Program-made: the position numbers and the translations under genes
Notes under the pieces: generated by a model
What the model saw: only the letters and a program-made list of their open reading frames with translations
Databases searched by the model: none
What the model was told of the DNA's origin: nothing
Shown: positions 15,869 to 24,369 of the stretch, piece by piece
How positions within the stretch are numbered: the first letter of the stretch is position 1
Layout of the letters: each line of letters opens with the position of its first letter
Assembly: GCF_003953935.1 (NCBI RefSeq)
Contig: NZ_RXLQ01000009.1
Location: 277,390 to 341,389, forward strand
Direction: 5' to 3'
Source of the DNA: Massilia atriviolacea
GTDB taxonomy: Bacteria; Pseudomonadota; Gammaproteobacteria; Burkholderiales; Burkholderiaceae_D
DNA: 64,000 nt

Positions 15869-15883
15869 TGTATTTCGGCTACA
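15869..15883. promoter_or_regulatory. TGTAG-N5-CTACA-like box
   Basis: TGTATTTCGGCTACA: one mismatch to the inferred palindrome, lying 33 bp from the perfect copy at 15902, measured start to start. Confidence 0.4.
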
Positions 15884-15901
15884 GAGAATGACAAGAGCAA
15901 C

Positions 15902-15916
15902 TGTAGTACGACTACA
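15902..15916. promoter_or_regulatory. Perfect TGTAG-N5-CTACA operator box
   Basis: TGTAGTACGACTACA is a perfect inverted repeat around five bases, the best copy in the region. The size and symmetry fit a dimeric LacI-type repressor; none is encoded in the window. It lies 235 bp upstream of the receptor start codon. Confidence 0.55.
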
Positions 15917-16105
15917 AAATCACCTATTTTCACCACTTTGGACAGGCCTCGCACCATGACGGAGCAAGTTTTCCTTTTAGATATTTATCGTTACTACATT
16001 TTCGTAGTAATTTCGTAGTAAAACCAAGCTGCGCCGGGCGTGCTGCGGCGCGCGCGGGCGAGCGGCACCGCAGCAACAGCGGCAAGGCCGTCGCCGGACG
16101 GACTA

Positions 16106-16120
16106 TGTAGCAAAACTAGC
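16106..16120. promoter_or_regulatory. TGTAG-N5-CTACA-like box upstream of GH13 gene
   Basis: TGTAGCAAAACTAGC: seven of eight core bases match. It lies exactly 100 bp before the box at 16206, a spacing that would allow looping by a tetrameric repressor (inference). Confidence 0.45.
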
Positions 16121-16205
16121 AAAGTAAACACGCGCCGAGCGGTCGATATGGCGGCGCTTTGATAGCCGCGCTCTTCTGTAGTATGCTTTATCGATAATAA
16201 GACCA

Positions 16206-16220
16206 TGTAGCCATACTACG
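16206..16220. promoter_or_regulatory. TGTAG-N5-CTACA operator box next to GH13 promoter
   Basis: TGTAGCCATACTACG: both four-base cores are perfect. It lies 35 bp before the GH13 start codon and just after a possible -10, the classic position for repression. Confidence 0.55.
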
Positions 16221-16254
16221 AGACTGCCCCGCAGTCGCCACAACCGGAGACCGC

Positions 16255-18135
16255 ATGACCCCAGCAGGCCGCCGCACGCCCGTGCCCAGACTGTTCGCCG
16301 CCCTTGTCCTCGGCAGCGCCGCCGCGCTTGCCGGCGCCGCGCCCGGGCCGATCGCCCACCTCGAACCGCCTTCATGGTGGGTCGGCATGCGCCACAACAA
16401 ACTCCAGCTGATGGTCCATGGCGAACGGATCGCCGACAGCACGCCGGCGATCGACTATCCCGGCGTGCGCATCGACGCGGTCACCCGCGTCCCGAACCGC
16501 AACTACCTCTTCATCGACCTGCTGATCGCGCCCGAGGCCGCGGCCGGCAAGTTCGACATCCTGTTCAGGCAAGGTAACCGCACCATGCGGCACGCCTACG
16601 AGCTGCACGCGCGCGAGAACGGATCGGCCGGGCGCCAGGGCTTCGGCAGCGGCGACGCGATCTACCAGATCATGCCCGACCGCTTCGCCAACGGCGACCC
16701 GGCCAACGACGACATCGCCGGCATGGCCGACAAGGCAAACCGCGCCGACGGCAAGGGGCGGCACGGCGGCGACCTGCGCGGCGTGGCAAACCATCTGGAT
16801 TACATCGCCGCCATGGGCTTCACCCAGATCTGGCCCACGCCGCTGGTGGAGAACGACATGCCGGCCTACTCCTACCACGGCTACGCGGCCACCGACCATT
16901 ACCGCATCGACCGCCGCTACGGCAGCAACGAGGATTACCGCGCCCTGTCGGCCAAGGCGCGCGCCAAAGGCATCGGCATCATCCAGGACGTGGTGCTCTC
17001 GCACATCGGCAGCCATCACTGGTGGATGAAGGACCTGCCCGGCCCCGACTGGACCACCAACGGCGGCGCCTTCACGCCGACCCAGCACCATCGCGTGGCG
17101 GTGCAGGACCCGTACGGATCGCAGCAGGACCGCAGCAACTTCACCCAAGGCTGGTTCGCCAGCAGCATGCCGGACCTGAACCAGGCCAACCCGCTGGTGG
17201 CCACCTACCTCATTCAAAACAACATCTGGTGGATCGAGTACGCCGGCCTGTCCGGCCTGCGCATCGACACCTACGGCTACTCCGACAGTGCCTTCCTCAC
17301 CGACTACACGCGGCGCCTGATGGCCGAATACCCCAGGCTGAACCTGGTGGGCGAGGAGTGGCACAAGTCGCCGGCGGTGGTGTCGCACTGGCAGCGCGGC
17401 AAAGTCAACTTCGACGGCTACGTCAGCTACCTTCCGAGCCTGATGGACTTTCCCATGTCCGAGACGATCCGCTCCACGCTCGCCGCCACCGACCCCGGTG
17501 GCGACACCAGCGGCTTCACCGACGTCTACGAAATGCTCGCGCAGGACCATCTGTATCCGGACCCCGGCAGCCTGGTGCTGTTCGAAGGGAACCACGACAT
17601 CGCGCGCACCTTCAGCGTGGTGGGCGAAGACATCGATCTCTACAAGATCAGCCTCGCCATGCTCATGACCTTGCCGCGCATACCGCAGTTCTACTACGGC
17701 ACCGAGGTGCTCATGACCAGCGAGACAAAGACCCGCGACGACGCCAGCTACCGGCGCGACTTCCCGGGCGGCTGGCGCGGCGACGCCGCCAGCGCCTTCA
17801 GCGGCCAGGGATTGAACCCGCAGCAGCGCCAAGCCCAGGCCTTCGTCAAGAAGCTGGTCAACTGGCGCAAGTCGCGCAGCGTGATCCACCACGGCAAGAC
17901 CATGCACTACGGCGCCGAGAATGGCACCTACGTCTACTTCCGCTACGACGGCAAGAACAAGGTCATGGTGGCGCTGAACAAGGGCGACAAGGATGCCGTG
18001 CTGCCCTTGGCGCGCTTTCGCGAAATGCTCAAGGGCGCCACGCGCGGGGTCGATGCCATCAGCGGCGCCACCCATGCACTTGCGACGACGCTGACCTTGC
18101 CGGCCCGCTCGGCACAGATCCTGGAGATCGAATGA
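16255..18135 (+). CDS. Exported GH13 maltodextrinase / neopullulanase-like enzyme
   Basis: Glycoside hydrolase of 626 residues with a signal peptide (about 1-28). An N-terminal beta domain (PPSWWVGMRHNKLQLMVHG) is of the cyclomaltodextrinase type seen in SusA and Flavobacterium cyclomaltodextrinase. The GH13 barrel starts at DAIYQIMPDRFANGD. Catalytic residues by motif are Asp338 (GLRIDTYGYSD), Glu367 (LVGEEW) and Asp448 (FEGNHDIART). A C-terminal beta domain follows. It probably breaks maltodextrins or cyclodextrins in the periplasm. It is the first gene of a four-gene plus-strand operon; its stop overlaps the next start (ATGA). Substrate range among starch, pullulan and cyclodextrin is open. 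Confidence 0.9.
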   Translation: MTPAGRRTPVPRLFAALVLGSAAALAGAAPGPIAHLEPPSWWVGMRHNKLQLMVHGERIADSTPAIDYPGVRIDAVTRVPNRNYLFIDLLIAPEAAAGKFDILFRQGNRTMRHAYELHARENGSAGRQGFGSGDAIYQIMPDRFANGDPANDDIAGMADKANRADGKGRHGGDLRGVANHLDYIAAMGFTQIWPTPLVENDMPAYSYHGYAATDHYRIDRRYGSNEDYRALSAKARAKGIGIIQDVVLSHIGSHHWWMKDLPGPDWTTNGGAFTPTQHHRVAVQDPYGSQQDRSNFTQGWFASSMPDLNQANPLVATYLIQNNIWWIEYAGLSGLRIDTYGYSDSAFLTDYTRRLMAEYPRLNLVGEEWHKSPAVVSHWQRGKVNFDGYVSYLPSLMDFPMSETIRSTLAATDPGGDTSGFTDVYEMLAQDHLYPDPGSLVLFEGNHDIARTFSVVGEDIDLYKISLAMLMTLPRIPQFYYGTEVLMTSETKTRDDASYRRDFPGGWRGDAASAFSGQGLNPQQRQAQAFVKKLVNWRKSRSVIHHGKTMHYGAENGTYVYFRYDGKNKVMVALNKGDKDAVLPLARFREMLKGATRGVDAISGATHALATTLTLPARSAQILEIE

Positions 18136-20441
18136 AGCACCTGATCACCCTGGCGGCCGCCATCGCCATGCCGCTCGCGGCCAGCGCCGCCAAACCCGGC
18201 GTGGACGCCTTTTTCGACGCCATGGCGATCGCCGTGCCGCCGGGCCAGCAATCGCAGTTCGTGGTCGGCGACAACCTGGCCGGCTACTTCGAAGGCTATA
18301 CGCAAAGCCACGTCAGAGGGGCGGGCTACACGATCGGCAATACCTCCGTGTTCGAAGGCTACGCCACCCTGGTCGACGGCGTGCCCAGGCAACGCGCGCA
18401 CGCCGACGAACAGGTGCTGCCCTACGGCCACCGGGTGCGCCACGCCGGCGGCGCCATCGAGGAAATGGCGCTGCTGTCGAAACAGCAGGCGCTCGCGATC
18501 CGCCTGAGCAATCCGTCCAGCGCCAGCCTGACCGTGCAAACGCTGTTCAAGGCGCCCGGCGCCATCCGCCGCGACGGCGACGTGGTGCTGATCGCTCCTT
18601 CGGAGGGCGGCGCGCGCCTGTTCACCGCCATCGCCGCCGACCAGCCCTTCGTGCTGGAAGATGCACTCGCGCTGCGCAGCGCACAAGCCGCGCGCGCCAT
18701 GACCGTGATCGTGGCCTTCGGCGACACTGCCGCCCAGGCCAGCGCGCGCGCGCAGGCACTGGCCAAGGGCGATGCCATCGGCGCCGAACGCAAGGCGCTG
18801 TACGAGGCGCTCACCAGGAGCTACCTCGCCACCAGCGACCTCGAATACAACAAGGCGCTGAACTGGGCCAAGGCCGCCAGCCGCATGTTCGTGGTGGAGG
18901 AATTCGGCACCGGCATCTGGGCCGGCCTGCCATGGTTCCGCGACAACTGGGGCCGCGACACCTTCATCGCCCTGCCCGGCACCCTGCTCGTATCGGGCCA
19001 GTTCGACGAGGCCAAGGCCGTGCTGTCGAACTTCGCGCGCTACCAGAACCTGCGCGAGCCGCGCGACCAGGAGTACGGCCGCATTCCCAACCGCGTGTCC
19101 GCCAGCGAGAAGACCATCTACAACACCGTCGACGGCACGCCGTGGATGCTGCGCGAAGCCTTCGAATACATCCAGTACACCGGCGACAAAGCCTTTGCGC
19201 GCCAGATGTACCAGCTCGCCCTGCCCTACTTCGACGGCGCCATCGCCAACTACGCCGACCGCGACGGCCTGCTGGCGCACGACGGGGCCGATACCTGGAT
19301 GGACGCGCGCATCGACAACCAGGACCCCTGGTCCGCGCGCGGCCCGCGCGCCGTCGAAATCCAGGCCCTGTGGCACACCGCCCTCAAGACCGGCGCCTAC
19401 CTGGCAACGCAGGCCGGCGACATCGGGCGCGCGCGCCAGTGGAACGCCCTTGCCGCCAAGGCGCAGCGCAGCTTCCTCAAGCTGTACTGGGACGGCAAGC
19501 TCATGGCCGACCGCCTGCGCGAGGATGCCAGCCGCGATACCAAGGTCCGCCCCAACCAGCTGATGCTGGTGTCGATTCCGTTCGACGACTTCATCCCGCC
19601 CCGGGTGCAGGCGCGCGTGACGCGCAATGCGGTCTGCGGACTGCTCTACCCCTACGGCATCGCCTCGCTCAGCCAGGACGATCCCTACTTCCATCCGCGC
19701 CATGAAAACCCGGCCTACCACCACAAGGACGCGGCCTACCACCAGGGCACCATCTGGGGCTGGAATGCCGGCTTCACCGTCACGGCGCTGAACAAGTTCG
19801 GCTACCAGGACCTGGCGTGGCAATTGAGCCGGAACCTGGGCAGCCAGATACTCGGCCTCGGAACGCTGGGGAACATGAGCGAACTGCTCGACGCCCTGCC
19901 CGGCGACGACGGCAGGCCCAGACCATCGGGCACCTACGCGCAATCGTGGAGCGTGGCCGAATATGCGCGCAACGGCTACCAGGACTACGTGGGCTTTCGT
20001 CCGCGCCTGCTCGACGACACGCTGGCCTTCACGCCGGCGATTCCGGCCGCATGGAGCGATTTCCATGCGGTCCTGCCGTTCGGCGCGGCCGACAGCATCG
20101 AGGTCGATTTCAGGCGCGTGGGCAAACGGCAGCGGTGGACGCTGCGCCTGCACGGCGCCAAGAAGCGCAAGGTCGCCTTCAGCATCCTCAACGACGACAA
20201 GAGCCGCTCGCAGCTCGCGTTCGACCTCGCGCCCGGCAAGGCCGCTGTCCTGACGACGGGCGGCGGCAAGGCCAGCGTCGACGGCAAGCCGCTGGTACTG
20301 CGCGCGCACCAGGCCAGCTACGCCGGCGAAATCGGCGAACTGGTTTTCCGCACGCCCAGGCCCTACCGCCCTGGCGACTTCCCCATGCTCAGATCGAAGG
20401 ATGTCCTGAAAGGCATCGTCGAACGTAAGGAATACCGCTGA
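18132..20441 (+). CDS. Exported amylo-alpha-1,6-glucosidase (glycogen-debranching type)
   Basis: Protein of 769 residues that probably removes alpha-1,6-linked glucose stubs from branched dextrins. A signal peptide (MKHLITLAAAIAMPLAASAA) is followed by an N-terminal beta-sandwich (about 30-220). An (alpha/alpha)6 catalytic domain of the GDE_C/GH133 type covers about 240-640 (GIWAGLPWFRDNWGRDTFIALPG, GRIPNRVSASEKTIYNTVDGTPW, DGADTWMDARIDNQDPWSARG). The start is fixed by the ATGA overlap with the GH13 gene; a longer open frame upstream in the same phase is antisense-like coding shadow. Most relatives are cytoplasmic, so the export signal is notable. The stop overlaps the next start by one base. 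Confidence 0.87.
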   Translation: MKHLITLAAAIAMPLAASAAKPGVDAFFDAMAIAVPPGQQSQFVVGDNLAGYFEGYTQSHVRGAGYTIGNTSVFEGYATLVDGVPRQRAHADEQVLPYGHRVRHAGGAIEEMALLSKQQALAIRLSNPSSASLTVQTLFKAPGAIRRDGDVVLIAPSEGGARLFTAIAADQPFVLEDALALRSAQAARAMTVIVAFGDTAAQASARAQALAKGDAIGAERKALYEALTRSYLATSDLEYNKALNWAKAASRMFVVEEFGTGIWAGLPWFRDNWGRDTFIALPGTLLVSGQFDEAKAVLSNFARYQNLREPRDQEYGRIPNRVSASEKTIYNTVDGTPWMLREAFEYIQYTGDKAFARQMYQLALPYFDGAIANYADRDGLLAHDGADTWMDARIDNQDPWSARGPRAVEIQALWHTALKTGAYLATQAGDIGRARQWNALAAKAQRSFLKLYWDGKLMADRLREDASRDTKVRPNQLMLVSIPFDDFIPPRVQARVTRNAVCGLLYPYGIASLSQDDPYFHPRHENPAYHHKDAAYHQGTIWGWNAGFTVTALNKFGYQDLAWQLSRNLGSQILGLGTLGNMSELLDALPGDDGRPRPSGTYAQSWSVAEYARNGYQDYVGFRPRLLDDTLAFTPAIPAAWSDFHAVLPFGAADSIEVDFRRVGKRQRWTLRLHGAKKRKVAFSILNDDKSRSQLAFDLAPGKAAVLTTGGGKASVDGKPLVLRAHQASYAGEIGELVFRTPRPYRPGDFPMLRSKDVLKGIVERKEYR

Positions 20442-23284
20442 TGTCGACCACCTCCCACCTGCTGGCCGCGGCCGCCCTGTTCTCGGCCAGCGCCGCCTGC
20501 ATCGCCGACAGCGGCACGCTGGCCACGCCCATGTACCTGCGCGGCGGCTTCAATGGCTGGGGCATCGACCATCCGCTGGCCTACAAGGGCAAGGGCCTGT
20601 ACCAAGCCGATATCCTGGTCAGTCCGGGCTACCACGGCTTCAAGGTCGGCAGCAAGGACTGGTCGTCCGAATGGGTGATCGACCCGACCGCCAGCGTCAC
20701 CGTGAACCCCCGCGCCAGCTACACGATGCGCACGCAAGCCGGTCCCGAAGACTACCTGTTCGTCAGGCAGACCTCGACCTGGCGCTTCTCCATCGACGCG
20801 TCCGACCCGGCGGCGCCGCTGCTGCGCGTGGCCCAGACCGGCACGCCGCCGGCCAGCACGGAAAACCCGCACCAGGGGCACGCGGCCAGCGTCGCCAGCA
20901 AGTACGGCGGCAACACGGTGCGCTGGTCGACACCCGATGCCGCGGCGGCGCTGCGCAGCTACACCCAGTCGACCACGATGCCGCTACGCGATCCGGGGCC
21001 GCAATCGACGACCTACCGGGAAGCGGCGGACGGGCCGACGGTACGCAGCGGCAGCCTGGCCTTCGATGCGCTGTTCGCGCTGGCGGTGGCCGAAATGAAG
21101 CAGAACGCGGTCGCGCAGATCAAGGACGGCAACTACAACGGCGGCGCCGCCATCGACTGCGCCTGCTTCGAAACCGGCGAAAAGTGGCACTACGTGTGGA
21201 CGCGCGACCTGTCGTATGCGGCCGACCTGGGGCTGGCGATGCTCGACCCCGAGCGCGTGCGCAATTCGCTCGACTTCAAACTGTCCGGCTACCGCGCCGG
21301 CATCGAGCGCGCCCCGCATGTGGCGGGCAGCGCCGACGGCCTGCAGATCATCCAGGATACCGGCACCGGCGGCAGCTGGCCGGCCAGCACCGACCGCGTG
21401 GCCTGGGTGCTCGGCGCCGAAGCGGCGCTCGACAACCTGGCCCCGCAGCAGCGCGCGCCGTTCGCCGCGCGTGCCTTGCGCGCGCTCGTCAACACCCTGG
21501 AAAACGACCGCCTGGCCGCCTTCGATGCCGCCTCCGGCCTGTACATGGGCGAACAGTCCTTTCTCGACTGGCGCGACCAGAGCTACGCCGCCTGGATCGT
21601 GGGCGACCTCGCCTCGCTGGCCAGTTCCAAGGCGCTGTCCACCAACGTCCTGCACTACAAGGCACTGGCATTCGCCGCCATGCTCGCGCGCGCGAGCGGC
21701 GAACACGCGCAAGCGGCCAGGTATGCCGCCTGGGCCGGCGCGCTCAAACGCAGCATCAACCAGCGCTTCTGGCTGGAAGACGCGGGCATGTACAGCAGCC
21801 TCACCGCACCCCATTTCGACGCGGCGCCGCTGCACAAATTCGACTGGCTGGGACAAGCCCTGGCGATCGTCACCGGCGTGGCCGACGGCGAACGCGCGCG
21901 CCGCATCCTGGCCAGCTATCCGCACGGGCCGATGGGCGCGCCGGTCATCTACCCGCAGCAGCAGGGCATGCCGGTGTATCACAACCGCGCGATCTGGCCC
22001 TTCGTCACAGCGTACGGCCTGAAGGCGGCCGCCATGCACGCCAATGTCGGCGTGGCCGACGCCGCGTACGACACCCTGATGCGCGGCGCCGCGCTGAACC
22101 TGTCGAACATGGAGAACCTGGAGTGGATCACCGGCCAGCCGCTGCTGCTCGACGAACGGCAGCCGGCCCTGATCGGCCCCGTCATCAACTCGAAGCGCCA
22201 ACTGTGGTCGGTGGGCGGCTACCTCGGCATGGTGATCGGGAACGTGTTCGGTATCGAAGCGACCGCCGGCGGCATCGACGTGCGCCCCTTCATCACCAGC
22301 AAACTGCGGCGCGAGGTGTTCGGCGCGGCGAAGGTCATCACCCTCGACAGCCTGACCGTGCGCGGCAAGCGCATCAAGGTGCGCATCGCGCTGCCCGATG
22401 CGACGGATGAACAGGGCTGGTTCCCGGTCAAAACCATCAGCGTCGACGGCGCCCCCGCCACGCAATCGATCGCATGGCGCCAGCTGCCCGACAACGCCAC
22501 CATCGACATCACGCTCGGCGCGCTGCGGCAAGGCGACACGACGATGCGCCGCGTCGACGCCGCGCCGTATGCGCAAGGCGCGGACGTCTTCGCCCCGCGC
22601 GAACCGTCCATCGCCGGCATCGCCAGGGGCACCCTGCGCATCGACGCCAACGGCAATGGCGCGGACACCGTGTACAACGTCTACCGCGACGGCAAGCTGG
22701 TCGCCGCCAGGATCGCCGCCGGCGCCTGGACCGACCGCAACGCGCCGGCCGCCGCGTGCTACGCCGTGGAAGCGCAGTTTGCCGCCTCCGGCAACCGCAG
22801 CCACCACAGCGTGCCGCGCTGCACCGGGACGGCGCTCGACATCCCGGTGATGGTCGACGGCGTGGCGCAGGCGCAGGTCACGGACTGGGGCAAGCCGGGC
22901 GAGCGCCTGCGCTTCGGCGCGGTGGACGTTGCGCAGGGCGGCGAGTACGGCGTGCAGGTGCGTTACCACAACCGCGCCAACCAGATCAACCTGGGCATCA
23001 GCGGCGGCGTAAAATGGCTGGCCCTGAAAGACGCCGCCGGACGCATCGCGGCGCAGGGCGTGGTGCAGCTGCCGCACGCGCGCATCGATCGAACCGGCGC
23101 GCCGCCGGTGATATCCACGCCGCTGGCGGCGCGCCTCAAGCCCGGCCGCTACCGGCTGGAGATGAGCGACTTCTATAATATGAGCTACCTGCAAAGCAAC
23201 AGCACCTTCAGCGCGGCCGGCGGCGCCGACGGTCCGTCCAACAAGTTCGATGTGCATGGCGCGCGCCTGCTGCGCCTGAAGTAG
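20441..23284 (+). CDS. Exported multidomain six-hairpin glycosidase-like protein
   Basis: Protein of 947 residues with a signal peptide, then a pullulanase/isoamylase-type N-terminal sandwich (about 28-115; MYLRGGFNGWGID...HGFKVGSKDWSSEWVID). From about 200 to 640 lies an (alpha/alpha)6 toroid of the debranching/GH63-like class (KWHYVWTRDLSYAADLGLAML, SFLDWRDQSYAAWIVGDL, HNRAIWPFVTAYGLKAA). The last 150 residues form a jelly-roll-like carbohydrate-binding module (GEYGVQVRYHNRANQINLGISGGV). It presumably trims oligosaccharides in the starch operon, but I cannot assign the bond or GH family with confidence. WTRD and DWRDQ are candidate acidic catalytic motifs. It is co-translated with the debranching enzyme and followed after 13 bp by the esterase. 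Confidence 0.7.
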   Translation: MSTTSHLLAAAALFSASAACIADSGTLATPMYLRGGFNGWGIDHPLAYKGKGLYQADILVSPGYHGFKVGSKDWSSEWVIDPTASVTVNPRASYTMRTQAGPEDYLFVRQTSTWRFSIDASDPAAPLLRVAQTGTPPASTENPHQGHAASVASKYGGNTVRWSTPDAAAALRSYTQSTTMPLRDPGPQSTTYREAADGPTVRSGSLAFDALFALAVAEMKQNAVAQIKDGNYNGGAAIDCACFETGEKWHYVWTRDLSYAADLGLAMLDPERVRNSLDFKLSGYRAGIERAPHVAGSADGLQIIQDTGTGGSWPASTDRVAWVLGAEAALDNLAPQQRAPFAARALRALVNTLENDRLAAFDAASGLYMGEQSFLDWRDQSYAAWIVGDLASLASSKALSTNVLHYKALAFAAMLARASGEHAQAARYAAWAGALKRSINQRFWLEDAGMYSSLTAPHFDAAPLHKFDWLGQALAIVTGVADGERARRILASYPHGPMGAPVIYPQQQGMPVYHNRAIWPFVTAYGLKAAAMHANVGVADAAYDTLMRGAALNLSNMENLEWITGQPLLLDERQPALIGPVINSKRQLWSVGGYLGMVIGNVFGIEATAGGIDVRPFITSKLRREVFGAAKVITLDSLTVRGKRIKVRIALPDATDEQGWFPVKTISVDGAPATQSIAWRQLPDNATIDITLGALRQGDTTMRRVDAAPYAQGADVFAPREPSIAGIARGTLRIDANGNGADTVYNVYRDGKLVAARIAAGAWTDRNAPAAACYAVEAQFAASGNRSHHSVPRCTGTALDIPVMVDGVAQAQVTDWGKPGERLRFGAVDVAQGGEYGVQVRYHNRANQINLGISGGVKWLALKDAAGRIAAQGVVQLPHARIDRTGAPPVISTPLAARLKPGRYRLEMSDFYNMSYLQSNSTFSAAGGADGPSNKFDVHGARLLRLK

Positions 23285-23297
23285 AAGGGAAGATCCA

Positions 23298-24362
23298 ATG
23301 ACACTGGCACGACTCACGCTCGCGGCGGCAGGCCTGCTGCCGCTGGCCGCCACCGCCACCGCCACCACGGTGCGCGTCCATTACGACAGTCCGGACGGCG
23401 GCGTTAGCATCCGTGGCGACAAGGGCCCGATGTCATGGTCCAAAGGCGTGGCGGCCAAGAGCGACGACGGCAAGGTCTGGACCTACAGCTGGCCGGACGA
23501 ACTGGGCGACGTGGTCATGAAGCCGGTGCTCGGCGAGGACAAGGTGGCCATCGGCGGCACCTACAAGCTCGCCGCCGGCAGCACGCGCGACATCTATCCC
23601 TTTTTCGGCGCGCCCTTCGGCAAGGTCAGGATCATCCCCGACTTCGCCTCCCCGCAACTGAAGAACAGCCGCAAGCTGCGCATCTACCTGCCCCCGAGCT
23701 ACGAGGAAAACCGCGCCAAGCGCTATCCGGTGCTGTACATGCACGACGGCCAGAACCTGTTCGATGCCAGGACGGCGGCCTTCGGCGCCGAATGGGGCAT
23801 CGACGAAACGGTCAACCGCCTGGTGGCCACCGGCGCGATGGAAGAAATCATCGTGGTCGGCATCGACAACACCTTTTCGCGCATCGACGAATACACGCCC
23901 TGCTGCGACCCGCAATACGGCGGCGGCCAGCTCGATACCTACCAGCGCTTCGTGGTCGATACCGTCAAGCCCTACGTCGACAGCACGCTGCGCACCATGC
24001 CCGGCAAGGAATCGACCGCCATCATGGGGTCGTCCCTGGGCGGCATCGCCTCGGTCTGGATCGCGCAGAAAAACGCGGGCGTGTTTTCCAAGGCCGGGGC
24101 CCTATCCGGCTCGTTCTGGTGGAATAAACAGGAACTGGTGACGGCGCTGCCGCCACGCCTGCCGGTGAAGTTCTACCTCGACGCCGGCACGGTCAAGGAT
24201 GGGCTGGGGGATACGATCAGGATGCGCGACGCGATGCTCAGGCAGGGCTACCGGCAGGACGCCGACCTGTTCTACCACGCCGCCGAAGGCGCCGGCCACA
24301 ACGAAAAATCGTGGGCCGCGCGCGTCGACAAACCGCTGACCTGGTTCTTCCCCTGGCAATGA
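23298..24362 (+). CDS. Exported alpha/beta-hydrolase, esterase D/Fes-like family
   Basis: Secreted hydrolase of 354 residues. A signal peptide is followed by a small beta domain (about 24-105) resembling a starch-binding or E-set module, then an esterase fold of the PF00756 type (RKLRIYLPPSYEENRAKRYPVLYMHDGQNLFD). The nucleophile elbow is GSSLGG and a likely catalytic His is in EGAGHNEKSW. It is the last gene of the starch operon and ends 7 bp before the convergent response-regulator/kinase gene. Relatives include carbohydrate acyl esterases and siderophore esterases; the context favours a sugar-ester or acyl-starch substrate, but this is inference. Confidence 0.75.
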   Translation: MTLARLTLAAAGLLPLAATATATTVRVHYDSPDGGVSIRGDKGPMSWSKGVAAKSDDGKVWTYSWPDELGDVVMKPVLGEDKVAIGGTYKLAAGSTRDIYPFFGAPFGKVRIIPDFASPQLKNSRKLRIYLPPSYEENRAKRYPVLYMHDGQNLFDARTAAFGAEWGIDETVNRLVATGAMEEIIVVGIDNTFSRIDEYTPCCDPQYGGGQLDTYQRFVVDTVKPYVDSTLRTMPGKESTAIMGSSLGGIASVWIAQKNAGVFSKAGALSGSFWWNKQELVTALPPRLPVKFYLDAGTVKDGLGDTIRMRDAMLRQGYRQDADLFYHAAEGAGHNEKSWAARVDKPLTWFFPWQ

Positions 24363-24369
24363 GCCAGGA

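Larger units (their letters stand above)
15668..16254. promoter_or_regulatory. Divergent control region of receptor and starch operon
   Basis: This 587-bp gap has no convincing gene; short open frames in it lack ribosome sites and family features. It is AT-rich compared with its surroundings and studded with GTAG/CTAC motifs, including at least five near-palindromes of the form TGTAG-N5-CTACA (15773, 15869, 15902, 16106, 16206). A possible -10 (GATAAT, 16193-16198) lies just before the last box, which would place that box over the start of transcription of the GH13 gene. Confidence 0.6.

Noticed and set aside
15751..16018. Small open frames in the receptor/GH13 gap
   Set aside because: No ribosome sites, no hydrophobic or domain pattern, and they cover the operator-like boxes of the control region.
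17022..18131. Upstream extension of the debranching enzyme frame by 370 codons
   Set aside because: The extension lies inside the GH13 gene in another phase and reads as low-complexity Arg/Pro-rich sequence; the ATG at 18132 opens a proper signal peptide and overlaps the GH13 stop.
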